From the NCBI GenBank assembly GCA_937894335.1, contig CALCRU010000055.1:62001-126000 (forward strand): a DNA stretch of 64,000 nt. Reading direction: 5' to 3'. The DNA is from an uncultured Treponema sp. (GTDB lineage Bacteria; Spirochaetota; Spirochaetia; Treponematales; Treponemataceae). The notes beneath the pieces are model-generated. The model worked only from the letters and a program-made list of their open reading frames with translations. It did not search any database and was not told where the DNA came from. Position numbers and translations under genes: made by a program. Below, piece after piece: positions 15,707 through 24,519 of the stretch (positions within the stretch are counted from its first letter, which is position 1; every line of letters begins with the position of its first letter).

Positions 15707-17437
15707 TTACCTATCCTCTTTTGCATCATACTGATGATGATAAACTGACGCATAATATCCGCCTGCTGCCACAAGTTCTTCATGAGTACCCCGCTCTATT
15801 ATCTTTCCGTCGTTCATTACAAGAATAAGGTCACAGTCCTTTACGCTAGAAATTCTGTAGGCAATTACAAAGAGCGTTCTGTTCTGCGTAACGGTTTTAA
15901 GCGCCTTCTGAATCTGAGTTTCAGTCTCCATGTCAACTGCACTTGTAGTGTCGTCAAGAATGATTATGGCAGGATCTTTTAACAGCGCACGGGCCAGAGA
16001 AATACGCTGCTTCTGTCCTCCGCTCAGTCCAACTCCTCTTTCCCCAACAATGGTATCGTAACCTTCGGGCAGGGATCGTATAAAGGAGTCTGCATCAGCA
16101 AGACGAGCCGCCGCTTCAACTTTTTCAAAGGGACAAGAAGGATCACCGTATGCAATGTTTCCTTCAATGGTGTCGCTAAAGAGAAAGACATCCTGCATTG
16201 CCATTCCGATTGAATCCCTAAGCCTGTGCATGTCCATGTCACGAACATCAGTTCCGTCAACAAGAATGCGTCCCGAAGAAACATCGTAAAATCTGCACAG
16301 AAGATTCATAACGGTAGTCTTTCCGCTTCCAGTGTTTCCCAGAATGCCCACGCTATGTCCGCTTTCAACAGAAAAACTTACATCCTTTAAAATGTGTTCG
16401 CCGTTGGTAACATAATCAACATGCTCAAAAGAAACAGAACCTCGAATTCCCTGAGGCAAAACAGGATTTTCTTTTTCCTTTACAACAGGCTCTTCTGTGT
16501 AAGTCTTGTAAATTTTGTCTATTGACGCCTTAAACCTCATGCAGTCGTTTATGAGCCATCCCATCATGCGAAGTGGCCATGTAAGCATCCACAGGTAGCC
16601 GTTTACAGTAACCAAATCGCCCAAAGACATTTCGCCCTTTATGGCAAGGTAGCCTCCAAAGACAAGAAGAATTACCGTAAGGGCAGTACTTAAAAACTCA
16701 AAAATGGGAACATACTTCTGCCAGATTTTTGAAGCGTTGATTTCGCTTGCTCGGTATGCGGCATTTTCTTTTTCAAATCGATTAAGTTCAAAACCTTCTT
16801 TTGCAAAGGCGCGCACAACCCTATTTGCTGCAATGTTTTCCTGCACATAAGAGTTCAGGTTTGAAAAGCACTGACGAACCTTAGCAAAGGCTGGACCTAC
16901 TGCCTTCATCTGCAGCCAGACAAAGAGAACTGTAAAGGGAAGCACAGCAATGAACATAAGGGCCAGTTTTACGCTTACAAAGAAAATCATTACAAGGGAA
17001 GCAATGAGCCAGACACTGTTGCGAAAGAGGTTGTAAATTACATAGGCTACAAAATGCCTTACCGCATCCATGTCTCCTGTCTGACGGCTCATCAGATCTC
17101 CGGTTCTGTTGGCATTGTAAAAGGTAAAGTCTTCGTGCAAAAGTTTTTTGTAAACCTCGTGCCTCATGTCGTACAGTACACCTTGGGAAGATTTTTCAAA
17201 AAGCATAAGGGCAAGATACTGAAAGCCTTCGCGAAAGACAGAGACAAAAATAAGAAGCCCCATGCAGGGCCACAGGTACTCATATTCCTTACCCATGATT
17301 ACATGGTCTACCACAAAGCCCGAAATCTTAGGATTGATGACAGACATTGTGGAAACGACGGTAATAATCACCAGACCAACAATCATCTTTGCCCGGTGTT
17401 TTTTAAGGAACGAATTGAACCACGAAATTGAACTCAT
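15707..17437 (-). CDS. ABC exporter half-transporter, degenerate-site subunit
   Basis: A 576-aa exporter subunit with six transmembrane helices and a nucleotide-binding domain. Walker A is GNTGSGKTT and the signature is canonical LSGGQKQR. The catalytic Glu after Walker B is Asp (ILDDTTSAVD), and the H-loop His is Tyr (VIAYRISSV). This is the pattern of the degenerate subunit of TM287/288- or BmrCD-type heterodimers. An extended -10 (TGCTATAAA, minus, 17446-17454) lies 8 nt from the ATG, with AGAGG squeezed directly before it, so the mRNA leader is at most a few bases. Confidence 0.92.
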   Translation of the reverse strand: MSSISWFNSFLKKHRAKMIVGLVIITVVSTMSVINPKISGFVVDHVIMGKEYEYLWPCMGLLIFVSVFREGFQYLALMLFEKSSQGVLYDMRHEVYKKLLHEDFTFYNANRTGDLMSRQTGDMDAVRHFVAYVIYNLFRNSVWLIASLVMIFFVSVKLALMFIAVLPFTVLFVWLQMKAVGPAFAKVRQCFSNLNSYVQENIAANRVVRAFAKEGFELNRFEKENAAYRASEINASKIWQKYVPIFEFLSTALTVILLVFGGYLAIKGEMSLGDLVTVNGYLWMLTWPLRMMGWLINDCMRFKASIDKIYKTYTEEPVVKEKENPVLPQGIRGSVSFEHVDYVTNGEHILKDVSFSVESGHSVGILGNTGSGKTTVMNLLCRFYDVSSGRILVDGTDVRDMDMHRLRDSIGMAMQDVFLFSDTIEGNIAYGDPSCPFEKVEAAARLADADSFIRSLPEGYDTIVGERGVGLSGGQKQRISLARALLKDPAIIILDDTTSAVDMETETQIQKALKTVTQNRTLFVIAYRISSVKDCDLILVMNDGKIIERGTHEELVAAGGYYASVYHHQYDAKEDR

Positions 17438-17514
17438 GCCTCTTTTTTATAGCAAGACAGGACAAAAAGAAACTAGAAAAATTGCACAAAGAAACTTAAA
17501 AAAGCAGACAAAAA

Positions 17515-17566
17515 CCCGACAAAGAAAAAGGGAAGTTCTGGGGAACTTCCCTTTTTCTTTGTCGGG
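17515..17566 (-). terminator. 24-bp perfect inverted repeat, terminator of tRNA-Pro
   Basis: Perfect 24-bp arms around a 4-nt loop; the core is AAAGGGAAGTTC / GAACTTCCCTTT and the outer ends are CCCGAC / GTCGGG. The tRNA-proximal arm includes the last bases of the tRNA-Pro acceptor stem; the far arm is followed by TTTTTG on the minus strand. Confidence 0.8.
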
Positions 17567-17634
17567 TAACCCGGATTCGAACCGGGGACCTCTAAGTCCC
17601 GAACCTAGCGCGCTACCAGCTGCGCTATTACCCG
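17562..17634 (-). tRNA. tRNA-Pro (CGG)
   Basis: A 73-nt cloverleaf. Acceptor CGGGTAA / TTACCCG with discriminator A; anticodon loop TTCGGGA in a stem CTAGG/CTTAG gives anticodon CGG. T-loop TTCGAAT. CCA is not encoded. It lies downstream of tRNA-Asp on the same strand. Confidence 0.93.
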
Positions 17635-17641
17635 AAAAAAA

Positions 17642-17663
17642 AACCCATCTTTAAAGATGGGTT
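17642..17663 (-). terminator. Terminator of tRNA-Asp
   Basis: Perfect palindrome AACCCATC-TTTAAA-GATGGGTT, followed on the minus strand by a run of T, in the gap between the two tRNA genes. Confidence 0.85.
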
Positions 17664-17667
17664 GAAA

Positions 17668-17741
17668 CGGGATGTACGGGACTCGAACCCGTGGTCTCCG
17701 GCGTGACAGGCCAGCGCGATAACCAACTTCGCTAACACCCC
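17668..17741 (-). tRNA. tRNA-Asp (GTC)
   Basis: A 74-nt cloverleaf. Acceptor GGGGTGT / ACATCCC with discriminator G, as expected for Asp; anticodon loop CTGTCAC between CTGGC and GCCGG gives GTC. T-loop TTCGAGT. CCA is not encoded. Confidence 0.94.
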
Positions 17742-17821
17742 ATAACAGGAGTGACTATAGCAAAAAAAGAACATCATGTCAATAGAAAAATTACAAATTT
17801 TATAAAATCCATTTCTTTCCG

Positions 17822-17850
17822 TTGACAGGCAGTTTTTAGAGTGCTATCAT
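17822..17850 (+). promoter_or_regulatory. Sigma-70 promoter of the PpiD-like gene
   Basis: TTGACA (17822-17827), 17-nt spacer, TATCAT (17845-17850), about 40 nt before the start codon. Confidence 0.75.
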
Positions 17851-17892
17851 GTTCTATCACATTTAACATATTATTATAGTAAGGATTTTTTT

Positions 17893-19401
17893 ATGGCACA
17901 GGAAAAACAGCATAAAAAACTTGACGGTGTAAAAATCGGAGCAATCATCATCCTCATTCTTTCGGCACTGGTCTTTGTCTTCTTTGGATTCGGAGCAGAT
18001 GTCTACTCATCCCTTCTCAATTCAAACTCAAAGCTTCCCGTATTTGGAAAATATGAAGGTAGAAAAATAGAATACAAGCCCGGTACAGACTACTTTGTTC
18101 GCGTGTCAGAACTTGCACAGCGCTTCCAGAATGCAGGCTACACCATGGACACTCAGACACAGTACTATGTGTTCCACGAAGCATACATCCAGACAATTCA
18201 GGACAGGCTTTATACAAAGAGCGTTCAGAAAAGCGGATACATTGTTCCCGACTCTGCAATAAACCGCCAGTTGGTTCAGAACAGCCGCTTCCTTGACAAC
18301 GAGGGAAAATTCTCACAGAAGATGTATTCCACTACAGACCAGTCAACAATCACTACCTTAAGGACAAACATTGAAGACGCCCTTACATTTAGCCGCTACG
18401 CTGATGATGTTTTGGGAAGCGACCTTTCTCTTGACGGAAACAGCCTCTACGGACTTAAGTCTGCCTCTGCCGAAACAGACTTTATTGCAAAAATGGCAGC
18501 AGAAAAGAAATCCTTTACAGTTGCCGCATTCTCTACAGACAACTTTCCAAAGGAAGAAGCAGTTACCTACGCAAAAGAAAATGGCGAAAAGTTTACAAGC
18601 TACGATCTTTCGGTAATCACTGTTGATGCAAAGAGCGATGCCGAATCAATTCTTAAGCAGATTAAGGCAAACGAACTTTTGTTTGAAGATGCAGTTGCAG
18701 ATAAATCCGCAGGATACTATGCAGAAACTGACGGAAAAATCTCAAGCCCCTACCGCTATCAGATTGCAAATACAATCAAAAACGAGGAAGACATTGAAAA
18801 AGTAACCTCTCTTGCTCAGGGCGAACTTTCCGAAGTAATAGAAACAAACCGTGGATACAGCATCTTTAGGGCAGACGGTTCACCCAAAGCCGCAGACCTT
18901 ACAGACGAAGCCACAGTTTCGCTCATTCTTTCGTACATGAAGACTTACGAATCAGGCTATGTAGAAAACTACTACTCCGACATTGCAAGAAACTTTATAG
19001 CAGATGCCGCAATCAACGGATTTGAAAACGCATGTGCAAAGTTTGGCATTGAAGCCCAGCAGGTTCAGGCCTTCCCCCTTAACTACGGAAACGCAGACTT
19101 TATTGCAACCAACCCCAGCGATATAACAAGCCTTACTGGACTTTATCTTAACGAAAACGCACTGGAAAAGATGTTTGCCCTTAAGGTTAACGAAATAAGC
19201 GAACCCTTTGTTTTAAGCGGATATGTAAATGTAGCGCAGTGCACGGGCATTCAGTCAGAAGAAACAGACACTTCTTCATTTGCCTCTCTTACTCTTGATG
19301 CCGACGACTCAAGCGCAAGAAGCACAATGCTCAGAAGCGACAAACTAGAAGACGACTTTACAAATGTCTTCTTTGACTACATGCTCAGCAGTTCTTACTA
19401 A
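17893..19401 (+). CDS. PpiD/SurA-like membrane-anchored periplasmic foldase
   Basis: A 502-aa protein with a short basic N-terminus, one transmembrane helix (IIILILSALVFVFFGFG, residues about 17-35) and a large periplasmic part. The arrangement follows PpiD: a SurA_N-like chaperone region (Gln- and aromatic-rich helices, residues 60-170), then a parvulin-like segment around residues 230-330 with ILKQIKANELLFEDAVADKS and ELSEVIETNRGYSIFR, and a C-terminal helical region. Probably helps fold exported proteins; isomerase activity is inferred. AAGGA ribosome site. Confidence 0.78.
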   Translation: MAQEKQHKKLDGVKIGAIIILILSALVFVFFGFGADVYSSLLNSNSKLPVFGKYEGRKIEYKPGTDYFVRVSELAQRFQNAGYTMDTQTQYYVFHEAYIQTIQDRLYTKSVQKSGYIVPDSAINRQLVQNSRFLDNEGKFSQKMYSTTDQSTITTLRTNIEDALTFSRYADDVLGSDLSLDGNSLYGLKSASAETDFIAKMAAEKKSFTVAAFSTDNFPKEEAVTYAKENGEKFTSYDLSVITVDAKSDAESILKQIKANELLFEDAVADKSAGYYAETDGKISSPYRYQIANTIKNEEDIEKVTSLAQGELSEVIETNRGYSIFRADGSPKAADLTDEATVSLILSYMKTYESGYVENYYSDIARNFIADAAINGFENACAKFGIEAQQVQAFPLNYGNADFIATNPSDITSLTGLYLNENALEKMFALKVNEISEPFVLSGYVNVAQCTGIQSEETDTSSFASLTLDADDSSARSTMLRSDKLEDDFTNVFFDYMLSSSY

Positions 19402-19409
19402 CAAGGCGA

Positions 19410-21050
19410 ATGGAAAACATTCAAATGCAAAAGCCCCGTCTGGTTCCTGCCGGTCAGGGCTTTTCTTCTTTAAACACAGTAGAATACAAAAACCGCTTTC
19501 TCTATTCAAAATACAATCCAACTCAAGCCATTCAAAAAACACTTGACTCACTTACAATTTTACCTGGCACAATAGTAATTGCCTGTTCCCCCGCCCTTTG
19601 GTACGGACTTGAAACGCTGGAAGAAAAATGTGGCGACACCTCCATGATTATTGCCTTTGAAGCTGATGAAGTACTTTGTGAATTTGCAAAAGAAAATTTA
19701 CCAAAAGAAAAAAACATTCCCCTGTTTTCAAAAAAGACACTCCTTAAGATGGACTCGCTCATAAGGGAAAAAACACTTACGGGAAACTACAGGCGTGTTA
19801 TTCGGATAGACATGAGTGCTGGCGTTCAGTTTGAAGGCGAACTCTACAGCCGCGTAGAAGCCTCTTCGGAAGACATTGTGGCCTCCTTCTGGAAAAGCCG
19901 CGTTACCATTACCCTTTTAGGCCGACTCTTTGCAAAAAACATTTTTAAAAACCTTACTCTAATAAAAAAAGGTCTCACCCTTAGCGATGTGCGAAAAACC
20001 GTAGAAAAACCCATTCTTGTGTGCGGAGCGGGAGAAAGCCTTGACGCAACACTAAAAGACATAAAAGGCATGGAAAAAGATTTTTTTATTCTTGCCGTAG
20101 ATGCTTCACTTTCCTGCCTTAGAGAAAACCACATCTGTCCTCATGCGGCAGTGGGCGTAGAAAGTCAGCTTGCAATACAAAAGGCCTACATTGGATTTAA
20201 AGGCAACGAGTTTCCAGTATTTCTAGACATATGTTCCAGGACACAGGTTGCACGAATGTTTTCTGACAGAGTCATATGGTTCTGCTCAGAATATGCCCAT
20301 GGAGAATTTCTAAAAAAGATTGAAGAAAATTTTTTTGAGGGGGCAGTTCTTCCTCCTTTAGGTTCGGTGGGATTAAGCGCAGTATGCATAGCACTAGCCT
20401 TACGAAAAGACGATTCCATTCCCATTTTTGTAAGCGGACTGGACTTTTCATTTTCTGCAGGACGGACACATGCAAAGTCAGCACCGGCAGAACTTGCCCG
20501 GCTTTCTTCCTGCACGAAAATTATCCCCCATGAAAACTACAGTGCCCTACTGCCTCCGTGTTTTGCTGTTCAGACAAAAGACGGTTCAAAAATGTTCACA
20601 ACCCCTTCCATGGCCCTTTATGCCAAGATGTTCTGCGAACAGTTTTCAGGAATGCAGAATGTGTATGACTCTGGCCTTTGCGGACTTTCTCTTGGCATAG
20701 AGCAGAAAAAACCTCAGGCAGGACAGTTTAAAAATCAGAGTGAAAAAAAATCGGCATTTGAAATAAAACTTGAAGAAAAAAACAGCAGTAAAAATCCCCG
20801 TGACTTTTACCGCAAAGAAAAGGAAGCGCTTTTAGAAATAAAGGACCTTCTTACAAACGGAGAAAATTCTTCCCACAGGGAAAAGACTATTTCGCTAACC
20901 CAACAGTTAGAAAATCTTCTTAAAGAAAGGGAATATCTTTACCTACACTTTCCCGACGGATACAAACTGAGCATGGAAAGCCCCTTCCTAAAACGCGTAA
21001 GGGCAGAACTGGATCCCTTTCTTCGCATAATGGAAGAAGGCTCCCTCTAG
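19410..21050 (+). CDS. DUF115 / Maf-type (MptE-like) protein
   Basis: A 546-aa cytoplasmic protein. The core ILVCGAGESLDATL (residues about 205-218) followed by ILAVDASLSCLRENHICPHAAVGVE is the DUF115/MptE-like domain found in motility-associated (Maf) flagellin glycosyltransferases. In a motile spirochaete a role in flagellin modification is plausible but not shown. The C-terminal 130 residues are Lys/Glu/Ser-rich and probably helical. It follows the PpiD-like gene by 8 nt. Its stop codon overlaps the convergent lepA stop (CTAG). Confidence 0.78.
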   Translation: MENIQMQKPRLVPAGQGFSSLNTVEYKNRFLYSKYNPTQAIQKTLDSLTILPGTIVIACSPALWYGLETLEEKCGDTSMIIAFEADEVLCEFAKENLPKEKNIPLFSKKTLLKMDSLIREKTLTGNYRRVIRIDMSAGVQFEGELYSRVEASSEDIVASFWKSRVTITLLGRLFAKNIFKNLTLIKKGLTLSDVRKTVEKPILVCGAGESLDATLKDIKGMEKDFFILAVDASLSCLRENHICPHAAVGVESQLAIQKAYIGFKGNEFPVFLDICSRTQVARMFSDRVIWFCSEYAHGEFLKKIEENFFEGAVLPPLGSVGLSAVCIALALRKDDSIPIFVSGLDFSFSAGRTHAKSAPAELARLSSCTKIIPHENYSALLPPCFAVQTKDGSKMFTTPSMALYAKMFCEQFSGMQNVYDSGLCGLSLGIEQKKPQAGQFKNQSEKKSAFEIKLEEKNSSKNPRDFYRKEKEALLEIKDLLTNGENSSHREKTISLTQQLENLLKEREYLYLHFPDGYKLSMESPFLKRVRAELDPFLRIMEEGSL

Positions 21051-22852
21051 TCGGCATCCTTTTCCTTAAGCACTGCAAGGAATGCGCTCTGGGGAAGTTC
21101 AACATCGCCAGCCATAAGCATGCGCTTTTTACCTTCCTTTTGCTTTTCAAGAAGTTTTCTCTTACGGGTAATGTCGCCACCGTAACACTTTGCAAGAACA
21201 TCCTTACGAACGGGATTGACAGTTTCGCGAGCAATAATCTGACTTCCTATTGCACCCTGAATTGCAATCTTAAACTGCTGACGGGCAATTTCGTCTTTAA
21301 GCCGCTCGCACACTTTCTTTGCCCTTTCAACAGCACTCTGCCTAAAGCAAAGTTGAGCAAGGGCATCCACACTTTTTCCGTTAAGAAGAATGTCAATCTT
21401 TACCAAATCAGTGGGGCGGTAGTCGGTAACTTCGTAGTCAAAGCTAGCATAACCTCTGCTGTAGGATTTTAACTTGTCGTAAAAGTCAAACAGAACTTCG
21501 GCAAGGGGCATGTCGTAGGTAAGTTCGACACGCTTTTCGTCAAGGTACTGCATGTTAGTCTGGGCACCGCGCTTAAGCCTGCAAAGTTCCATAATGCTTC
21601 CAAGATATTCCGCAGGAGTAATTATTGTTGCCTTAATGTAAGGCTCTTCGGCTGCTTCAATCTTTCCGTCGGGATAGTCGGCAGGATTGTCTACCGCAAT
21701 TTCTTCCTTACCAGCGGCACGAACCTTGTAGCGTACAGAGGGAGCTGTAAAAATTACAACCTGATTAAAATCCCTCTCTAGCCTTTCCTGCACAATTTCA
21801 AGATGAAGGAGTCCTAAAAATCCGCAGCGAAATCCGTTTCCTAGTGCAAGAGAGTTGTCTTTTTCGTACACGAGGGAAGCGTCATTAAGCTTTAGTTTTT
21901 CCATTGCATCCTTAAGTTCCTCGTAGTCGTTTGAGTCGATGGGATAGATTGAAGAAAAAACTACAGGCTTTACTTCTTTAAATCCAGGAAGAGGCTCTGG
22001 TGCAGGATTTGAGGCAAGGGTAATAGTGTCTCCAACGCGAACATCCTGAACTGTCTTTATTCCTGCAATGATGTAACCCACATCTCCTGCTTCAAGGGCA
22101 GCTTTTTCTTCAAACTTAATTTTAAAAATTCCGGTCTGCTCAACCTTGTAGTCAGTAGAAGAACTCATCAGGCGGATTATGTCTCCTGGCTTAACCCTAC
22201 CTTCCATTATGCGAATATGAACAATGACTCCCCTGTATTCGTCGTAGTGGCAGTCAAAGATAAGGGCCTTTAGAGGAGCGTTAATGTCTCCCTGTGGCGG
22301 AGGAAACTTTGTTACTATTGCTTCCATAAGGTCGTCTATACCCTGACCAGTCTTTGCACTTACCAACTGTGCATCGGAAGAATCAAGTCCAAGATCGTGG
22401 TCAATCTGTTTTTTAACGCCGTCTATGTCGGCACTTGCCAGATCAATTTTATTTATTACAGGCACAATGGTAAGATCTTGTTCAAGGGCAAGATACATGT
22501 TGCTTACAGTCTGGCTTTCAACACCCTGCGTTGCATCAATTAAAAGAAGAGCTCCCTCACAGGAGGCAATGGCACGGCTTACTTCGTAGGAAAAGTCTAC
22601 ATGTCCGGGAGTGTCTACAAAATTTAGTTCGTAGTCATGACCGTCCTTTGCATGGTAAGGAATTGTTACAGCCTGACTTTTTATTGTGATTCCCCTTTCT
22701 CTTTCAATATCCATGTTGTCAAGAATCTGGTTCATCATTTGGCGGTCTTCTATGATGCGAGCCTTTTGAATAAGCCTGTCAGCAAGAGTTGACTTTCCGT
22801 GGTCAATGTGGGCCGTAATGCAGAAGTTCCGTTTGTATTTTAGTTCAGTCAT
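21047..22852 (-). CDS. lepA: Elongation factor 4 (LepA)
   Basis: Ribosome-associated GTPase (601 aa, family length). G1 AHIDHGKSTLADRL, switch region RERGITIK, G3 DTPGHVDF, G4 NKIDLAS, and the LepA-specific C-terminal domain ending in KCYGGDITRKRKLLEKQKEGKKRM in parts. The start is the ATG giving MTELKYK with AGG 7 nt upstream; a GTG two codons earlier is less likely. It follows the HtrA-like gene by 8 nt. Confidence 0.97.
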   Translation of the reverse strand: MTELKYKRNFCITAHIDHGKSTLADRLIQKARIIEDRQMMNQILDNMDIERERGITIKSQAVTIPYHAKDGHDYELNFVDTPGHVDFSYEVSRAIASCEGALLLIDATQGVESQTVSNMYLALEQDLTIVPVINKIDLASADIDGVKKQIDHDLGLDSSDAQLVSAKTGQGIDDLMEAIVTKFPPPQGDINAPLKALIFDCHYDEYRGVIVHIRIMEGRVKPGDIIRLMSSSTDYKVEQTGIFKIKFEEKAALEAGDVGYIIAGIKTVQDVRVGDTITLASNPAPEPLPGFKEVKPVVFSSIYPIDSNDYEELKDAMEKLKLNDASLVYEKDNSLALGNGFRCGFLGLLHLEIVQERLERDFNQVVIFTAPSVRYKVRAAGKEEIAVDNPADYPDGKIEAAEEPYIKATIITPAEYLGSIMELCRLKRGAQTNMQYLDEKRVELTYDMPLAEVLFDFYDKLKSYSRGYASFDYEVTDYRPTDLVKIDILLNGKSVDALAQLCFRQSAVERAKKVCERLKDEIARQQFKIAIQGAIGSQIIARETVNPVRKDVLAKCYGGDITRKRKLLEKQKEGKKRMLMAGDVELPQSAFLAVLKEKDAD

Positions 22853-22860
22853 AATCACAC

Positions 22861-24519
22861 CTAAAAATAATATGCGCTGTCTAAGGAGGAAGCAAGCTGA
22901 AGACTCATCTCTAGCCAGCCGTTTTTCCTTCGTTGCGTATAGAGAGTAACATATATATAAGATTTTGTCTTGTCAAATTCTATTCCCAAAATCTGAACAG
23001 GGTCGCCTTCTGAAAATGAAGTATCGTCGGCACTACTTGCTTTAAGAACTTTTGTAACCGTGTACATTTTTTTGTTTGACGCAGAAGAACGAAGCAGTTC
23101 CATGCCAAAAATTGGAAGCAGTGAATGTTCTATGATATCAGTCTGATAAATTTCGTAACCGGGAGAAGAAGGTCGCTCGTCAAGGTAGACAAGCACTGTC
23201 TTTTTTTCGTCCTCTGTATTGCGCACCCGAACCCTGCACACTACACCGCTCTGCATCTGCATAAATTTGTTCTGAAGGTCGTCAAGGGAAGAAATAACTG
23301 TTCCGTCAACCGCTTCTATTATGTCGTCAGGGCGAATGCCGGCCCTGTAAGCGCTTCCCCCGGGCATTACATACTGAACCAGTACGCCATTATTTTTTGC
23401 AGAGGCACCAGAAAGTCTGTTTGTTCTTCCGTAGGCTCCAATCCAAGGATGAGTTCTTTTTCCTCCTGCAAAGAGTATGGGAAGTTCGTTCCTAAGATAT
23501 TCAACAGGAATTGCAAAGTTAAGCCCTTGATAATTTTCAACACCAGCAAAAACCACAGCCTGCACCCTGCCCGCTTCGTCTATAAGAGGACCGCCAGAGT
23601 TTCCGCTGTTTACCGCCGCATCAATCTGGAACACAACACCTTCGGTAAAGAGCCGCCTGTCCGTTGCAGAAATGATTCCGCTAGTAAGAGTTCTGTCCAG
23701 TCCCAAAGGAGAGCCTATTGCATAAACTCTGTCGCCTACATCAAGGTCGCTACTGGAGCCTAACGAAAAAACATAGGGAGCGGTTACTTCTGTCTTTAAA
23801 AGCGCTAGATCAAGAACCGAATCCCAACCCACAACTTTTGCAGGAATACGGGTGTCTGGGTCATCGGCAAGTTTTATGTAGAGTCTGGAAAAACCTTCGT
23901 AAGCCGGATCAACAACATCGCTTATGACATGATGGTTTGTTACAATGTATCCGTCTTCAGAAATAAAAAATCCACTTCCAAGAGTTGCATCCTGTACTCC
24001 CATGCCGTGGGAAACTTTAAATCCCTTGTCTACATACACAGTTACGGTGCCACGGATGTAAGAAGAAACCTTCTGCTGGCTTGCTAAAGATTTTTTTAAT
24101 CCTGGAACATTCTGTACGCTTTGTGCTGTAAGTTCCGCCTTTTGAACGGAAAGAGAAGAAAGTCCTGCATAGGAACATGCCTCCAGTGAAGAAAAGCATC
24201 GTAGGGCAGTCATGCTGTCTTCTTCTTCAAGGGCAGTCTTGTATTCTTCTACCACAGCCTCTTCGCACAGGGAAAGAATCTCGCGGGAAATGTCGCAGTC
24301 ATTGTTCTGAACAAGAAGTTTGGCTCGCCAAAGGGCACGGACATTTTCTTCCGAGTCCAATATGAGCCTAATCCTGTCGGCTTCGGTTTGGGCGCTGTCT
24401 GATGCAGTGTAGTCAATTTCTTCATAGGATTTTGTTCCTGCAGTCTTGTCCATTGTTCTGCAGCAGGAAAGAGCAAGGCTTAGAAAAAGGAAAACCGCAC
24501 TGGTCAAACGCCTATTCAT
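22861..24519 (-). CDS. HtrA/S1C-like serine protease lipoprotein with PDZ domain
   Basis: A 552-aa envelope protease. The signal peptide ends in a lipobox-like ALSCC (residues about 16-20). The trypsin-like domain has the full triad: His in IVTNHHVIS, Asp in VLDLALLKTE and Ser in NSGNSGGPLI. A PDZ domain (PGGSAYRAGIRPDDIIEAVDG) follows, and then a C-terminal region without a recognised domain. The start chosen is the third of three adjacent ATG codons, 6 nt from GGAGG; it overlaps the end of the upstream gene by 8 nt. Probably cleaves misfolded or specific envelope proteins. Confidence 0.88.
   Translation of the reverse strand: MNRRLTSAVFLFLSLALSCCRTMDKTAGTKSYEEIDYTASDSAQTEADRIRLILDSEENVRALWRAKLLVQNNDCDISREILSLCEEAVVEEYKTALEEEDSMTALRCFSSLEACSYAGLSSLSVQKAELTAQSVQNVPGLKKSLASQQKVSSYIRGTVTVYVDKGFKVSHGMGVQDATLGSGFFISEDGYIVTNHHVISDVVDPAYEGFSRLYIKLADDPDTRIPAKVVGWDSVLDLALLKTEVTAPYVFSLGSSSDLDVGDRVYAIGSPLGLDRTLTSGIISATDRRLFTEGVVFQIDAAVNSGNSGGPLIDEAGRVQAVVFAGVENYQGLNFAIPVEYLRNELPILFAGGKRTHPWIGAYGRTNRLSGASAKNNGVLVQYVMPGGSAYRAGIRPDDIIEAVDGTVISSLDDLQNKFMQMQSGVVCRVRVRNTEDEKKTVLVYLDERPSSPGYEIYQTDIIEHSLLPIFGMELLRSSASNKKMYTVTKVLKASSADDTSFSEGDPVQILGIEFDKTKSYIYVTLYTQRRKNGWLEMSLQLASSLDSAYYF

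Noticed and set aside
23125..23763. 212-codon frame on the plus strand
   Set aside because: Antisense to the HtrA-like protease gene, which has all catalytic motifs.
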